Assembly: GCA_037440065.1 (NCBI GenBank)
Contig: JBBIUV010000015.1
Coordinates: 558,001-622,000, forward strand
Direction of reading: 5' to 3'
Source of the DNA: UBA1563 sp037440065
GTDB taxonomy: Bacteria > Bacteroidota > Ignavibacteria > Ignavibacteriales > Ignavibacteriaceae
Length of the DNA stretch: 64,000 bases
The number at the start of each line of letters is the position of its first letter. The stretch's first letter is position 1. This document shows, piece after piece, positions 33,768 through 42,433 of the stretch. The notes beneath the pieces were generated by a model. It was not told where the DNA came from. It saw only the letters and a program-made list of their open reading frames with translations, and made no database searches. The position numbers were made by a program, and so were the translations under genes.

Positions 33768-35951
33768 ATGAACACTCAGTTTAGTTATTCGCAAAAATTA
33801 GTTCTAACAATAATCATGGTTATAATAGTTCATCTTCAAATCAAATCACAGAACACCACCATAAACAAGGTAATCTTCATAAAGTCAAATGGATTTGGAA
33901 TAGTAAATAATCCGGCAAATGAAAATCGTGATGTAAAGCCGGCAGAAAATGAAGAACAAAAAGAAAGAGATTTCTTTGTAAATACTAGGTCTCAAATTGA
34001 GGGAAAAATTAAAAGAAGTACACCTTCTTTGCAAAAGAGAACTGTTGGTGAAGATTACTTTAGTGCAAAGATTATAAAGAATTTCAATGGTCTAAGTACA
34101 CCATCTGACCCTACCGACGCAAATGGTGATGTTAATGAAAATTATTATGTACAAGTCGTAAATTCAAATATAGGGATATACAACAAAAACCAATCAAGCT
34201 TAATAAACTCTTTTCCCATAAATAATATTTATAATAGTCAACTACCTGGAGCAAACTATCAAATCATTGATCCTATAGTTTTATGGGATGAAAATGCTAT
34301 GCGATGGATAGTCGTAGGTTTTTCATCAAGCGGATCAAGTTATTACATTATGATAGCTTTATCAACGTCCGAAAATCCGAACAGTTCGTGGTTCAGTTGG
34401 TCGATTGCAAGTACCGTCCAACCCGATTATCCCAAAATCGGTGTTTGGCGGGATGGATACTATTTAGGGGTTAATGCGAACAATCGAGGAAATGATGTCT
34501 TTGTTCTCAACAGAGATGATATATTGGCAGGTTTGTCATCCATCAGGATCGTCTCCTTAAGTAGTGCTGGCATAAGGCCACAAATTACAGGGAATGAATT
34601 TATGTGTTTGCTTCCTCTTGATAATGATGGTCCATTTGCTCCCCAAGGGACCAAGGAAATGTTTTTAGCTGTCTCGGATGATGGGAAGGGAAATCCAAGT
34701 GATGCGCTTTATTTTTACGAATGTAATATTGATTGGGTCACTCCGCTAAACTCATCACTCACTCTTGCTACAACATTGCCTGTTGACAGTTTTGACGGTA
34801 TATTCAATGGAGTTATTCCACAACCCAACTCTCAAGGAGGTTTTGTCCCAAGTACATCAGTGTTAATGCATAGAGTTCAATATAGAATTATAAACGGAAT
34901 TCCAAAAATCGTTTGTAACCACACCGTGAAAGTTGCAGACAATCAAGTTGGCATTCGATGGTACGAATTGCAGAATTCAGGCGGTGGATGGAATATCCGG
35001 CAGCAAGCTACTTACAATCCTGGGATACTCGGTGATAGCCGATGGAATGCGAGTATTGCGATGAATGAAACTGGCGGTATTATGATGGGTTATTCCATAT
35101 CGGGTTCTTCAACCTATGCAGGAATTCGTTGCTGTGGGCACTCACCTAATGGTGCTTTAGGAGTGATGGATGTTAATGAAACTGAGGTTGTCACGGGTTC
35201 AACAAGCGCCGGGTCATCAGGGCAATACGGAGATTATTCATGTATGACCATTGACCCTTCCGACCAGAATTTGTTTTGGTTTACCTCTGAATATAAAGAT
35301 ATAGCTTCTTCTCAAGATAGTAAAAAAAATACCCGTATCGCTTCCTTGCGATTGGGTGTATATTCAAGTCAAAAATATAATAATTGGAATAATGATTTAT
35401 CAAACGTAGAGAATCATAAAAGTTTTAGTATCTCAAATGAAACTGCTGAACTACGGTCTAACTTTAATTCAACGCAATTTGGTATTGTCATCAAAAACAA
35501 CCTCGAACAAACTTCCGTAACAGGAGGAAACATTGATTTTAAAGATCCATGGTTAATTGATTATGCTGATTCTGTTTACGGAAACAATTTGCGGAACCGT
35601 GGAATGAATGCTCCTTTCAAATCCAGAACAGCACCTTTTTATCCGGATGCTACAACAAGCTACAGCGGCGATGTTTACAAAGGCGTCTTCTTGAATCAAA
35701 ATCCACAATTTCAGCAAGGTATCCCAAGTTACTCCGTCAAAGCATCCCAAACACAAAACATAAATTTGGGCAGCCCGCAGGGTACACGCACATTTTATTT
35801 CCAAAACTGGAGTGGAACGGAAGTTCAATTTGAGAATGCGTCCGCCATACAAATACCGCCACAGATAATAATTCAGCATATTTTCTTGGCTGGAAAGAGA
35901 ATGGGACAGGTTTCAAAATTGTTGATAATCACCTATCCAACACTTATATGA
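33768..35951 (+). CDS. N-terminal part of a frameshifted large secreted protein
   Basis: Start ATG 33768 (MNTQFSYSQKLV) follows GGAGCAGATAT. An in-frame ATG nine codons upstream has no ribosome binding site. An N-terminal hydrophobic signal anchor (~10-28) ends in KSQN. The body has propeller-like segments (DPTDANGDVNENYYVQVVNS, WRDGYYLGVNANNRGNDVFV, GQYGDYSCMTIDPSDQNLFW) up to about residue 690. The last ~35 residues, after SAIQIPP, are out of frame. The -1 frame opens at 35834 and continues the protein naturally with SAYFLGWKENGTGF. A one-base deletion around 35849-35870 explains this. The following two fragments complete the protein. Confidence 0.7.
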   Translation: MNTQFSYSQKLVLTIIMVIIVHLQIKSQNTTINKVIFIKSNGFGIVNNPANENRDVKPAENEEQKERDFFVNTRSQIEGKIKRSTPSLQKRTVGEDYFSAKIIKNFNGLSTPSDPTDANGDVNENYYVQVVNSNIGIYNKNQSSLINSFPINNIYNSQLPGANYQIIDPIVLWDENAMRWIVVGFSSSGSSYYIMIALSTSENPNSSWFSWSIASTVQPDYPKIGVWRDGYYLGVNANNRGNDVFVLNRDDILAGLSSIRIVSLSSAGIRPQITGNEFMCLLPLDNDGPFAPQGTKEMFLAVSDDGKGNPSDALYFYECNIDWVTPLNSSLTLATTLPVDSFDGIFNGVIPQPNSQGGFVPSTSVLMHRVQYRIINGIPKIVCNHTVKVADNQVGIRWYELQNSGGGWNIRQQATYNPGILGDSRWNASIAMNETGGIMMGYSISGSSTYAGIRCCGHSPNGALGVMDVNETEVVTGSTSAGSSGQYGDYSCMTIDPSDQNLFWFTSEYKDIASSQDSKKNTRIASLRLGVYSSQKYNNWNNDLSNVENHKSFSISNETAELRSNFNSTQFGIVIKNNLEQTSVTGGNIDFKDPWLIDYADSVYGNNLRNRGMNAPFKSRTAPFYPDATTSYSGDVYKGVFLNQNPQFQQGIPSYSVKASQTQNINLGSPQGTRTFYFQNWSGTEVQFENASAIQIPPQIIIQHIFLAGKRMGQVSKLLIITYPTLI

Positions 35952-36346
35952 AAACATTAACCGGACTGCAAGGAAATGCTATTCAACTTTCAAACGGTAT
36001 TAACGCGGACGCTATGTATGCAATGACATATAATAATTCTGCACAACCATACGCGTTAACCCTGTCAAATTCACTTGGTTATTACTACCGGAGTGGTGGG
36101 GCGATAAGTAAAGAAAATGCAATTAGCAATATTGCAAGCGGAAGGGCTGGAGTAGTAATAAAAGATGCGGCACAATTCTTTTTTATGCTTGGCGATATTG
36201 AAGTGAACGGAGAAAAAATTCGTTTCAAAGAGTTAAGCGATACTCTTAGGATTCCATCTAAGGATGTTTTTAATACTTTGGTAGAAAGTGAACCATTTGA
36301 ACTGAAAGCAAATTCATCTTTACTTATAGTGTGGAATATGGAGTAA
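35948..36346 (+). CDS. middle part of the same frameshifted secreted protein
   Basis: This frame is open from 35834, and its first ATG (35948) overlaps the stop of the preceding fragment (ATGA), which a gene finder would take as coupling. However, the residues encoded before that ATG (SAYFLGWKENGTGFKIVDNH) look like ordinary continuation of the secreted protein, so the ATG is probably internal. The content is beta-rich, with no known motif (LGDIEVNGEKIRFKELSDTL). The fragment ends at VWNME with a stop. A second one-base deletion near 36340 would restore the frame into the C-terminal fragment. Confidence 0.6.
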   Translation: MKTLTGLQGNAIQLSNGINADAMYAMTYNNSAQPYALTLSNSLGYYYRSGGAISKENAISNIASGRAGVVIKDAAQFFFMLGDIEVNGEKIRFKELSDTLRIPSKDVFNTLVESEPFELKANSSLLIVWNME

Positions 36347-36930
36347 CGGATTTGTCAATGGCCGCTCAAGTTTTACAGAATGATGAAAATGTAAAATTTA
36401 AGGTAGAAGTAATTGATGCATCAAGCGGACAAATTGTTGGAATCTTAGACCCTGTAACCTATTCAAATAACTTTTTACAAAGTTATAGTAGTATTGATTA
36501 TCAAGTGAATACGGAGGCAATAGGAACGATGAATGTAAAACTTAAACTGATCGTCGAGCACAATGGTGATGCCAGTTATTCAATCACCAATAGATTTTAT
36601 GACGAAGATGTAAATCTTGCAAAAAAAAGCACAAAGGTAATCAGTCTAAATGAAAATTTGCAAATAAAAGATTACGCACTCGCGCAAAACTACCCCAATC
36701 CATTTAACCCAGTAACAATAATAACGTATGAATTACCAAAAGAAGGAATGGTAACGCTTAAGATTTTCGACATCCTTGGTAACGAAGTAAAAACGCTTGT
36801 AAACGAGCAAAAAGAAATGGGGAGTTATACTGTTCAGTTCGATGCCAGTTCACTCGCAAGCGGCACGTACGTTTACCAATTACGGGTAAATGATTTTACT
36901 TCAACTAAGAAGATGTTGTTACTCAAATAA
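36331..36930 (+). CDS. C-terminal part with type IX secretion sorting domain
   Basis: Third fragment of the same protein, in yet another frame. Residues ~1-110 continue the beta-rich body (VDASSGQ-like strands). The last ~80 are a type A sorting domain of the type IX secretion system: YALAQNYPNPFNPVTIITYE, then LKIFDILGNEVKTLVNEQKE, and the terminal FTSTKKMLLLK. This directs the complete protein (about 1050 residues if the two frameshifts are repaired) across the outer membrane and to the cell surface. No ribosome binding site precedes this part, so alone it would not be expressed. Confidence 0.75.
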   Translation: MEYGVTDLSMAAQVLQNDENVKFKVEVIDASSGQIVGILDPVTYSNNFLQSYSSIDYQVNTEAIGTMNVKLKLIVEHNGDASYSITNRFYDEDVNLAKKSTKVISLNENLQIKDYALAQNYPNPFNPVTIITYELPKEGMVTLKIFDILGNEVKTLVNEQKEMGSYTVQFDASSLASGTYVYQLRVNDFTSTKKMLLLK

Positions 36931-36963
36931 AAGAAGTCAGAATTCAGAAATAAGAATTATTAA

Positions 36964-36991
36964 GTAGCGACTTGCCATAGCAAGTCTCTAC
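36964..36991. repeat. REP-like palindrome
   Basis: A near-perfect 28-bp palindrome: GTAGCGACTTGC, central CATA, then GCAAGTCTCTAC. One mismatch only. It lies 34 bp after the type IX-substrate stop codon and has no T run, so it looks like a dispersed extragenic palindrome rather than a standard terminator. Confidence 0.6.
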
Positions 36992-37070
36992 TCTCATTTA
37001 CGTCTTTTGGGGTAGTGGGACAAAGGACGGGATAATAATACCACGTAAAACTAATATAAAGGAGGTCATT

Positions 37071-37562
37071 ATGACCGTAGAAAATCGTGTTTCAATCGTC
37101 ATTCCACCTGCAGTTAAGCAGAGTGTGTTGCAAAAGCTTACCGAAGTGGATGAGCTCTTAAAACCTTTCCTTATTGCCCTTAAACCGGAGGAGAGAAATC
37201 TTCTGCCCAAAATGGGAGACGGCAGCCTCCCCTTTGTTTCTAAAACATTGGGGTACGTAAAAACCGATCCTCAATTTGTTCCCGCCTATCTTAACATTCC
37301 AGAATTGGAGATCGACTTTAACGCGGTGCTCGATCTAACCGAATTTTCTCATCTCTGCTACAAATTAAGGGACGGCTTAAAAGATACTATCGTTCTTTCC
37401 GGCAGTGAAGCGTATGTGGCTTCATTATCCTATTACAATTCGGTAAAGAACGCCGCAAAGATGAATGTCCCCGGAGCCAAAGCCATTTACGAAGATTTGA
37501 AAAAACGGTTCGAGAACATGGGTCGTGGAAAAGGTTCTGTTGATACGCCGCCTCAGCAATAG
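37071..37562 (+). CDS. helical protein of unknown function
   Basis: A 163-residue soluble protein with a strong AAAGGAGG ribosome binding site 7 bp before ATG 37071. It is predicted to be alpha-helical, with segments such as PPAVKQSVLQKLTEVDELLK, ALKPEERNLLPKMGDGSLPF and EDLKKRFENMG. The KMGDGS-x-x-F-V-x-x-x-L motif recurs in uncharacterised Bacteroidota proteins as far as I recall. No signal peptide or catalytic motif. It is alone, with a 750-bp non-coding repeat-rich stretch downstream, so context gives nothing. Probably well expressed, judging from the ribosome binding site. Confidence 0.7.
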   Translation: MTVENRVSIVIPPAVKQSVLQKLTEVDELLKPFLIALKPEERNLLPKMGDGSLPFVSKTLGYVKTDPQFVPAYLNIPELEIDFNAVLDLTEFSHLCYKLRDGLKDTIVLSGSEAYVASLSYYNSVKNAAKMNVPGAKAIYEDLKKRFENMGRGKGSVDTPPQQ

Positions 37563-37897
37563 TTTTTTCTCCGTTGGCATATCCGGAACTAAAAAAGAAT
37601 CGTGAATAACGATCCGCCGCGGCGTAAGGAATGGAGAATTACGAAGGAATAAATTTCATCATTCAAAATTCCTCACTTCGTGTAACTTCGCGCCTCCTTC
37701 GAGGGACTTCGTGACACAAAATTCTTTCACAAAGTACCGCGAAGGATTTTCACGAAGTACCACGAAGGGAAGATCAATTAGCAATTAGTTCACCAAAAGC
37801 CGAATTCAAACACCCCAATACTGAAAGAATTCATAGATGAACATAGAGGGGTCAATCCAAACAAGAACTCACCTATATGCCGATTGAATTAGTTCCG
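37563..37897. other. non-coding stretch with short direct and inverted repeats
   Basis: No frame with a credible start is present. The segment holds a short palindrome near 37611-37624 (GATCCGCCGCGGCG) and a direct repeat of about 21 bp with three mismatches at 37726 and 37749 (TTCAC-x-AAGTACC-x-CGAAGG). It also contains several CTTCGTG/CACGAAG inverted motifs between 37676 and 37767. It resembles decayed repetitive intergenic sequence. Confidence 0.6.
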
Positions 37898-38128
37898 TAA
37901 AAAGGTAAGTAATCTAGGCAAATAGATAAGTCGTCTTTGCAAAAAGTTGAGTAATCTAGGCATATAGATAAGACATCTCAACAAAATATAGAGTTATCTT
38001 GGTAAAAAGGTGAGCTGTCTTAGTAAAAAGGTGAGTTGTCTTAGCAAAATGGGAATACGTCTCGGCAAAAAGGTGAGATATCTCACCAAAAAGAGAAGGC
38101 ATCTCAGTAAAAAGGGAAGTTATCTCTA
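37898..38128. repeat. eleven contiguous 21-bp degenerate repeats with phased A-tracts
   Basis: Units begin exactly every 21 bp from 37898 to 38108, with no indels. Each unit has [T/C]AAAAAGGTGAG as its first half (the A-tract is degenerate in some) followed by nnnTCTnnG. Units 6 (38003) and 7 (38024) are nearly identical. 21 bp is both seven codons and two helical turns. On the minus strand one frame reads a heptapeptide series like EISHLFA, KTTHLFT, KTAHLFT, but two units contain TAG. On the plus strand KKVSCLS-like units contain three TAG codons. No start codon with a ribosome binding site serves either frame. Confidence 0.85.
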
Positions 38129-38312
38129 TTTTGAAACAAGAGGGGGTACTTCTGAAGTGGGGTAGGGTACTTCAAAATTGAGTAAATTCAATAAGAGGGT
38201 AGTTTGAAACTGATTCCGTTGGTAAGAGTGTAGTAGCAGCAGGTAGTTAAATTGATTTTACTGCTAACTTATTAATTCCTAATTTTAATCACTAAAAATT
38301 AGGAGTTAAAAA

Positions 38313-40007
38313 ATGAAATTCACGAAATCAATTTTGGGTGCTCTCTTAATCAACATTTTTATAATTGGTTTTTACCAGGGATGTGTAAAGAAGGAAGATA
38401 TGACTGAAGAATTTAAACGATTTATAAAAGACTACGAAGCAAAAGCGGTTCCGCTTTTTACTGAAGCAAACACGGCTTACTTTAACGCCACTATTTCCGG
38501 CAAGGAAGAAGATTACAAAAAAGCTGCCGACCTGCAAGTAAAGTTAAGTAAAATCTACGCCAGCAAAGCAGATTTTGCAAAATTGAAAAGATTCAAAGAT
38601 TCAAACACTATTCAAGATGAACTGCTCAATCGCCAGTTAATTAAAATTTATAATGCCTATGCTTCAAGTCAGATTGATGAAAAGAAACTTGAAGAAATAA
38701 TCCGGCTGCAGAATGAAACGGAAAAGAAATTTTCTACATTCAGAGCAGAAGTAAACGGCAAAAAGATAACTGACAACGATGTAGAGAATACATTAAAAAC
38801 TTCGACCGACAGCAAATTGCTCGAGGCAACCTGGTCGGCAAGCAAAGTGGTTGGAGAGGTTATTAATGATGATCTGATCAAATTAGTAAAGTTGAGAAAC
38901 GAAGCCGCACGGGAACTCGGTTTTAAAAATTATCACGAAATGAGTTTGAAATTAAGCGAGCAAGACCCGCAGGAGATCGAAAATCTTTTAAACGAACTTG
39001 ATAACCTGACAAGAGATGCTTTCGCAAAACTTAAAAACAATATTGATGAACATCTTGCGAAAAAGTTTAATCTTCCGAAAGAAAAATTAATGCCCTGGCA
39101 TTACGAAAACCGCTTTTTCCAGGAAGCTCCTAAAATTTATAATGTTAATTTAGACAGTTATTACAAGGATAAAGACATTGTAGCTTTAACAAAAAAATAT
39201 TACTCCGGACTCGGTCTGCCGATTGATAATATGATTGCCAAGAGCGACCTTTTTGAAAAAGAAGGAAAGTATCAACATGCATACTGCACCAACATCAACA
39301 GAGGGAAAGATGTTCGCGTTGTCTGCAATGTAAAACCAAATTACAACTGGATGGGAACGATGCTGCACGAGTTCGGTCATGCGGTTTATGATTACAATAT
39401 TGATAGCACACTCCCCTGGGGCTTACGCGATCCGGCTCATACTTTTACTACCGAAGCTATTGCGATGATGTTCGGAAGAATGGCAAGTAACGGACAGTGG
39501 CTTGTTGATATGGTTGGAATTTCAAAAGAAGAAAAAGAAAAAATTGCCGACGAAAGTTTTAAATCGCTCCGGTTGGAACAATTAACATTTAGCCGCTGGG
39601 TGCAAGTTGTTTACCGTTTTGAAAAAGCGATGTACGAAAATCCCGATGCGGATCTAAACAAATTGTGGTGGGATTTAGTTGAAAAATATCAATTACTAAA
39701 ACGACCGGAAGGAAGGAACAAACCGGATTACGCTTCCAAAATTCATATAGCGCTTTATCCGGCATATTACCACAATTATCTAATGGGTGAACTTCTGGCT
39801 TCTCAATTTTACAGTTACATTGTTAAAAATGTTCTTCATTCAGATGATTTGAAAAACCAAAGTTTTGTTAATAAACCGGAAGTTGGGAAATATTTATTAG
39901 AGAAAATATTTACACCGGGAACAAAATATTATTGGAATGATATGATCGAAAATGCTACCGGAGAGAAACTGACGGCTAAATATTATGCGAAGCAGTTTGT
40001 TGAATAA
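38313..40007 (+). CDS. M2 family peptidyl-dipeptidase lipoprotein (ACE-like)
   Basis: Zinc carboxydipeptidase related to angiotensin-converting enzyme. The N-terminus looks like a lipoprotein signal (IFIIGFYQGC, Cys ~24). The all-helical body contains WSASKVVGEVINDDLIKLVK, ARELGFKNYHEMSLKLSEQD, the zinc-binding HExxH in MLHEFGHAVYDYNI (~residue 353), and the third ligand Glu in FTTEAIAMMFGRMAS. The C-terminal FSRWVQVVYRFEKAMYENPD and KPDYASKIHIALYPAYYHNY are typical. At 564 residues it has family length. AGGAG before ATG 38313. It is the first gene after the 21-bp repeat block, which may lie in its upstream region. Confidence 0.9.
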   Translation: MKFTKSILGALLINIFIIGFYQGCVKKEDMTEEFKRFIKDYEAKAVPLFTEANTAYFNATISGKEEDYKKAADLQVKLSKIYASKADFAKLKRFKDSNTIQDELLNRQLIKIYNAYASSQIDEKKLEEIIRLQNETEKKFSTFRAEVNGKKITDNDVENTLKTSTDSKLLEATWSASKVVGEVINDDLIKLVKLRNEAARELGFKNYHEMSLKLSEQDPQEIENLLNELDNLTRDAFAKLKNNIDEHLAKKFNLPKEKLMPWHYENRFFQEAPKIYNVNLDSYYKDKDIVALTKKYYSGLGLPIDNMIAKSDLFEKEGKYQHAYCTNINRGKDVRVVCNVKPNYNWMGTMLHEFGHAVYDYNIDSTLPWGLRDPAHTFTTEAIAMMFGRMASNGQWLVDMVGISKEEKEKIADESFKSLRLEQLTFSRWVQVVYRFEKAMYENPDADLNKLWWDLVEKYQLLKRPEGRNKPDYASKIHIALYPAYYHNYLMGELLASQFYSYIVKNVLHSDDLKNQSFVNKPEVGKYLLEKIFTPGTKYYWNDMIENATGEKLTAKYYAKQFVE

Positions 40008-40029
40008 GTAGAGCGATATTCTTTAAAAC

Positions 40030-40062
40030 TAAAAAGGCTATCAAACTGATAGCCTTTTTTAT
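40030..40062. terminator. bidirectional terminator
   Basis: AAAAAGGCTATCA / TGATAGCCTTTTTT stem with a 3-nt loop lies between the convergent M2 peptidase and rpmB genes, with A and T runs on both sides. Confidence 0.85.
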
Positions 40063-40079
40063 TAACACTAAAAACTTTA

Positions 40080-40319
40080 TTAATGAACCGAGATTTTATT
40101 ATGTGATATCAGTTTTGCCAAATCGGCGGTTCCGTTTTTTGCGATGGTTTTAATAGCGCGTGCGCTTAATTTAACACTAACAAAACGGTTCAGTTCTTGT
40201 ACCCAAATTCTCTTTTTCTGTAAATTAGGTAAAAATCTTCTTTTGGTTCTATTGTTTGCATGGGAAACATTGTTTCCTGAAACAGGTTTAATTCCTAATA
40301 ATTGACATGTTCTTGCCAT
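40080..40319 (-). CDS. rpmB: 50S ribosomal protein L28
   Basis: Ribosomal protein of the large subunit. The 79-residue product begins MARTCQLLGIKPVSGNNVSH and has ANNRTKRRFLPNLQKKRIWV and LSARAIKTIAKNG, standard L28 sequence of normal length. It stands alone, without the rpmG (L33) partner often found next to it, and is separated from the M2 peptidase gene by a terminator. The Cys in MARTC is a single residue, not a zinc site. Confidence 0.96.
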   Translation of the reverse strand: MARTCQLLGIKPVSGNNVSHANNRTKRRFLPNLQKKRIWVQELNRFVSVKLSARAIKTIAKNGTADLAKLISHNKISVH

Positions 40320-40520
40320 AGTATTTCCTTTTTTCCGAATTTTAAGGATGAAATATACACAAAAATTTTAAAAAGAATCAAAAAAAATTAGGGGGAAGGA
40401 AGTTTTTTCTGTAAAGTGCAAATTGAACTGGGCGAGAAGCAAAAAACTTAAAATTGTACTTTTTTGGCGATATAGAAGATAATTTGTAGGTTATAACCAC
40501 ATATTCAGGGAGTTTTAGCA

Positions 40521-41621
40521 ATGGGAACAAAAATATTTCTTCTGGCTTTTTCAACATTTCACTTTTTTACACTCTTGTCGAGCTCAGCTCAAATTGTTTC
40601 TCACAAAGAATTTACTTTGGATGTAATCTCCTCAAACAATGAAGTTAAAATGTTAACTGCCGGATATGATAGAAACGCCACAGATGGAATTGATACAAGT
40701 TTCGGAGAATCGGCCTTACCAGAGTACTCACCTGGTCAATTCGATGCTCGGTTCCGCCTACCGGATTCAATTACTACCACATATAAAGATTTTAGATTAG
40801 GCTGCTGGACAGGAGCTCATGCTTATCATACCATTGAATGGGTAAATTCTGATACCGTATTAATTAAAAGTGAGAATATCCATCTGTATGAATCAGATGT
40901 CAGCCATGTGATATTCTCGGATTTTGTTACCGATAGCGTCTTAGCAGAGATTCGTATATTTGATACTCTTTTTTTCAAACCGCCTACATCGGTTAAGAAG
41001 ATCAAAATGTTAGTTGTGTACGTCAGCCCTCTTTCTCCACCCCATTATCACTTTGTTTTTCCTAAAGGCGGAGAAGTTTTTCATTCAGGTTCTACCGTTG
41101 AAATAAAATTTACACACTTTTTAGAATATCCTTCTGCCCGGAACGATTTGTTTTTTTCACCGGACAGCGGCAAATCTTGGGAATACATCGGAGCAACTCC
41201 GAGTCAAGTTGATACCATCTTTACTTGGACGGTTCCTTTTATAAATTCGAACAAATGCAAAATAAGAGTTGGTGATTATCCGTGTGTTTATGCTGAAAAT
41301 TCCGTCACCTTTACTGTTACCACAACGGTTCCCGTTGAAATAGATTTAGCCGGTGAGAAATCTTATAAACTTTCACAGAATTATCCGAATCCTTTTAACC
41401 CTGTAACAACTATAAACTATTCGGTTTCAAAATTTGGGTTAGTCAATATTTCAGTTTTTGATCTTCTTGGAAGAAATGTTAAAACAATAATAAACACAAC
41501 ACAAAATGCGGGAGACTATTCCGTTTCGTTTGATGCTTCAAATTTAAGCGGTGGAATTTATTATTATCAACTTAGTACAAATGGGAATGCAATAACAAGG
41601 AAAATGATTCTACTCAAATAA
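40521..41621 (+). CDS. type IX-secreted protein with C-terminal sorting domain
   Basis: A 366-residue exported protein. The signal peptide (to ~25) ends SSSAQ. The N-terminal ~165 residues form an unrecognised domain (LRFRL-like strands, GCWTGAHAYHTIEWVNSD). An Ig-like domain (~168-265, FPKGGEVFHSGSTVEIKFTH; FSPDSGKSWEYIGATP) follows. The last ~80 residues are the type IX sorting domain: YKLSQNYPNPFNPVTTINYS, ISVFDLLGRNVKTI and ITRKMILLK. It is monocistronic with AGGGAG before the start. It probably ends on the cell surface; its activity is unknown. Confidence 0.8.
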   Translation: MGTKIFLLAFSTFHFFTLLSSSAQIVSHKEFTLDVISSNNEVKMLTAGYDRNATDGIDTSFGESALPEYSPGQFDARFRLPDSITTTYKDFRLGCWTGAHAYHTIEWVNSDTVLIKSENIHLYESDVSHVIFSDFVTDSVLAEIRIFDTLFFKPPTSVKKIKMLVVYVSPLSPPHYHFVFPKGGEVFHSGSTVEIKFTHFLEYPSARNDLFFSPDSGKSWEYIGATPSQVDTIFTWTVPFINSNKCKIRVGDYPCVYAENSVTFTVTTTVPVEIDLAGEKSYKLSQNYPNPFNPVTTINYSVSKFGLVNISVFDLLGRNVKTIINTTQNAGDYSVSFDASNLSGGIYYYQLSTNGNAITRKMILLK

Positions 41622-41821
41622 TCATTCATGCAGTTTATTTAAGAAAAAATCTGTGGAGGAAATCACTTCGTCTCATCGGGGAGAAGAAAATATTTTCTAA
41701 AAGACTTGACAATAATCCAGAAGATTTTATTTTATCCCCTGTTGATATTCACATTTTAGATTTCAATGTCAATAATCCCCAAATTGGTTCAAATCCTATC
41801 ATTAAACTTAAAGGAGTTCTT

Positions 41822-42433
41822 ATGGAATTTTTTGACCTACATCCTGTTACTCCCCAGCAACGCCTCATTAATAAAGCCGCAGAAGTTATAAAAGAAGGAG
41901 GCATTATCATATATCCTACCGATACCGTCTATGGTTTAGGCTGCGATATTTTCAATAAAGAGGCTCTTGAAAGATTATTTCAAATTAAAAATGATGCAAT
42001 TACTAAAATGTTCAGTTTTGTTTGTGCAGATTTAAAAGATATAGCAAAATATGCCAAAGTTTCCGACTATGCTTACCGGACAATGAAACATCTTCTCCCC
42101 GGCGCTTACACGTTTGTTCTGCCGGCCGCAAAAGATGTTCCTAAAAAACTATGGAGTAAAAGAAAAACAGTGGGAATTCGTGTCCCCAATAATGAAATTA
42201 GTTTGGCAATTGCTAGGGCGGTTGGTAATCCTATCATCAGCACCAGCGTTACAAACCGTAAAGGTGAAGTGTTGAGTGATATTAACGAAATAAAATCTAT
42301 TTTCAATCCGCTGGTTGATTTAATGCTTTCCGTTGGGAATTTATCAAATCAACCTTCGAGTGTAATTGATCTTAGTAACGGCACTCCCGAAATTTTAAGA
42401 ATAGGAGCAGGAGACGTAACATTATTTGCTTAG
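41822..42433 (+). CDS. L-threonylcarbamoyladenylate synthase (Sua5/YrdC family)
   Basis: Makes threonylcarbamoyl-AMP from Thr, bicarbonate and ATP, the first step of the t6A37 modification in tRNAs. The 203-residue product is a single YrdC domain: GGIIIYPTDTVYGLGCDIFN, FSFVCADLKDIAKYA, LLPGAYTFVLPA, KTVGIRVPNNEISLAIA, the PIISTSVTNRKGE loop and SSVIDLSNGTPEILRIGAG at the end. No Sua5 extension is present, so it is the short form. Ribosome binding site AAGGAG. It overlaps the convergent SDR gene by 4 bp at the stop codons. Confidence 0.92.
   Translation: MEFFDLHPVTPQQRLINKAAEVIKEGGIIIYPTDTVYGLGCDIFNKEALERLFQIKNDAITKMFSFVCADLKDIAKYAKVSDYAYRTMKHLLPGAYTFVLPAAKDVPKKLWSKRKTVGIRVPNNEISLAIARAVGNPIISTSVTNRKGEVLSDINEIKSIFNPLVDLMLSVGNLSNQPSSVIDLSNGTPEILRIGAGDVTLFA

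Noticed and set aside
37898..38128. Possible CRISPR array.
   Set aside because: Units are contiguous at 21 bp with no separate unique spacers, and no cas genes are nearby.
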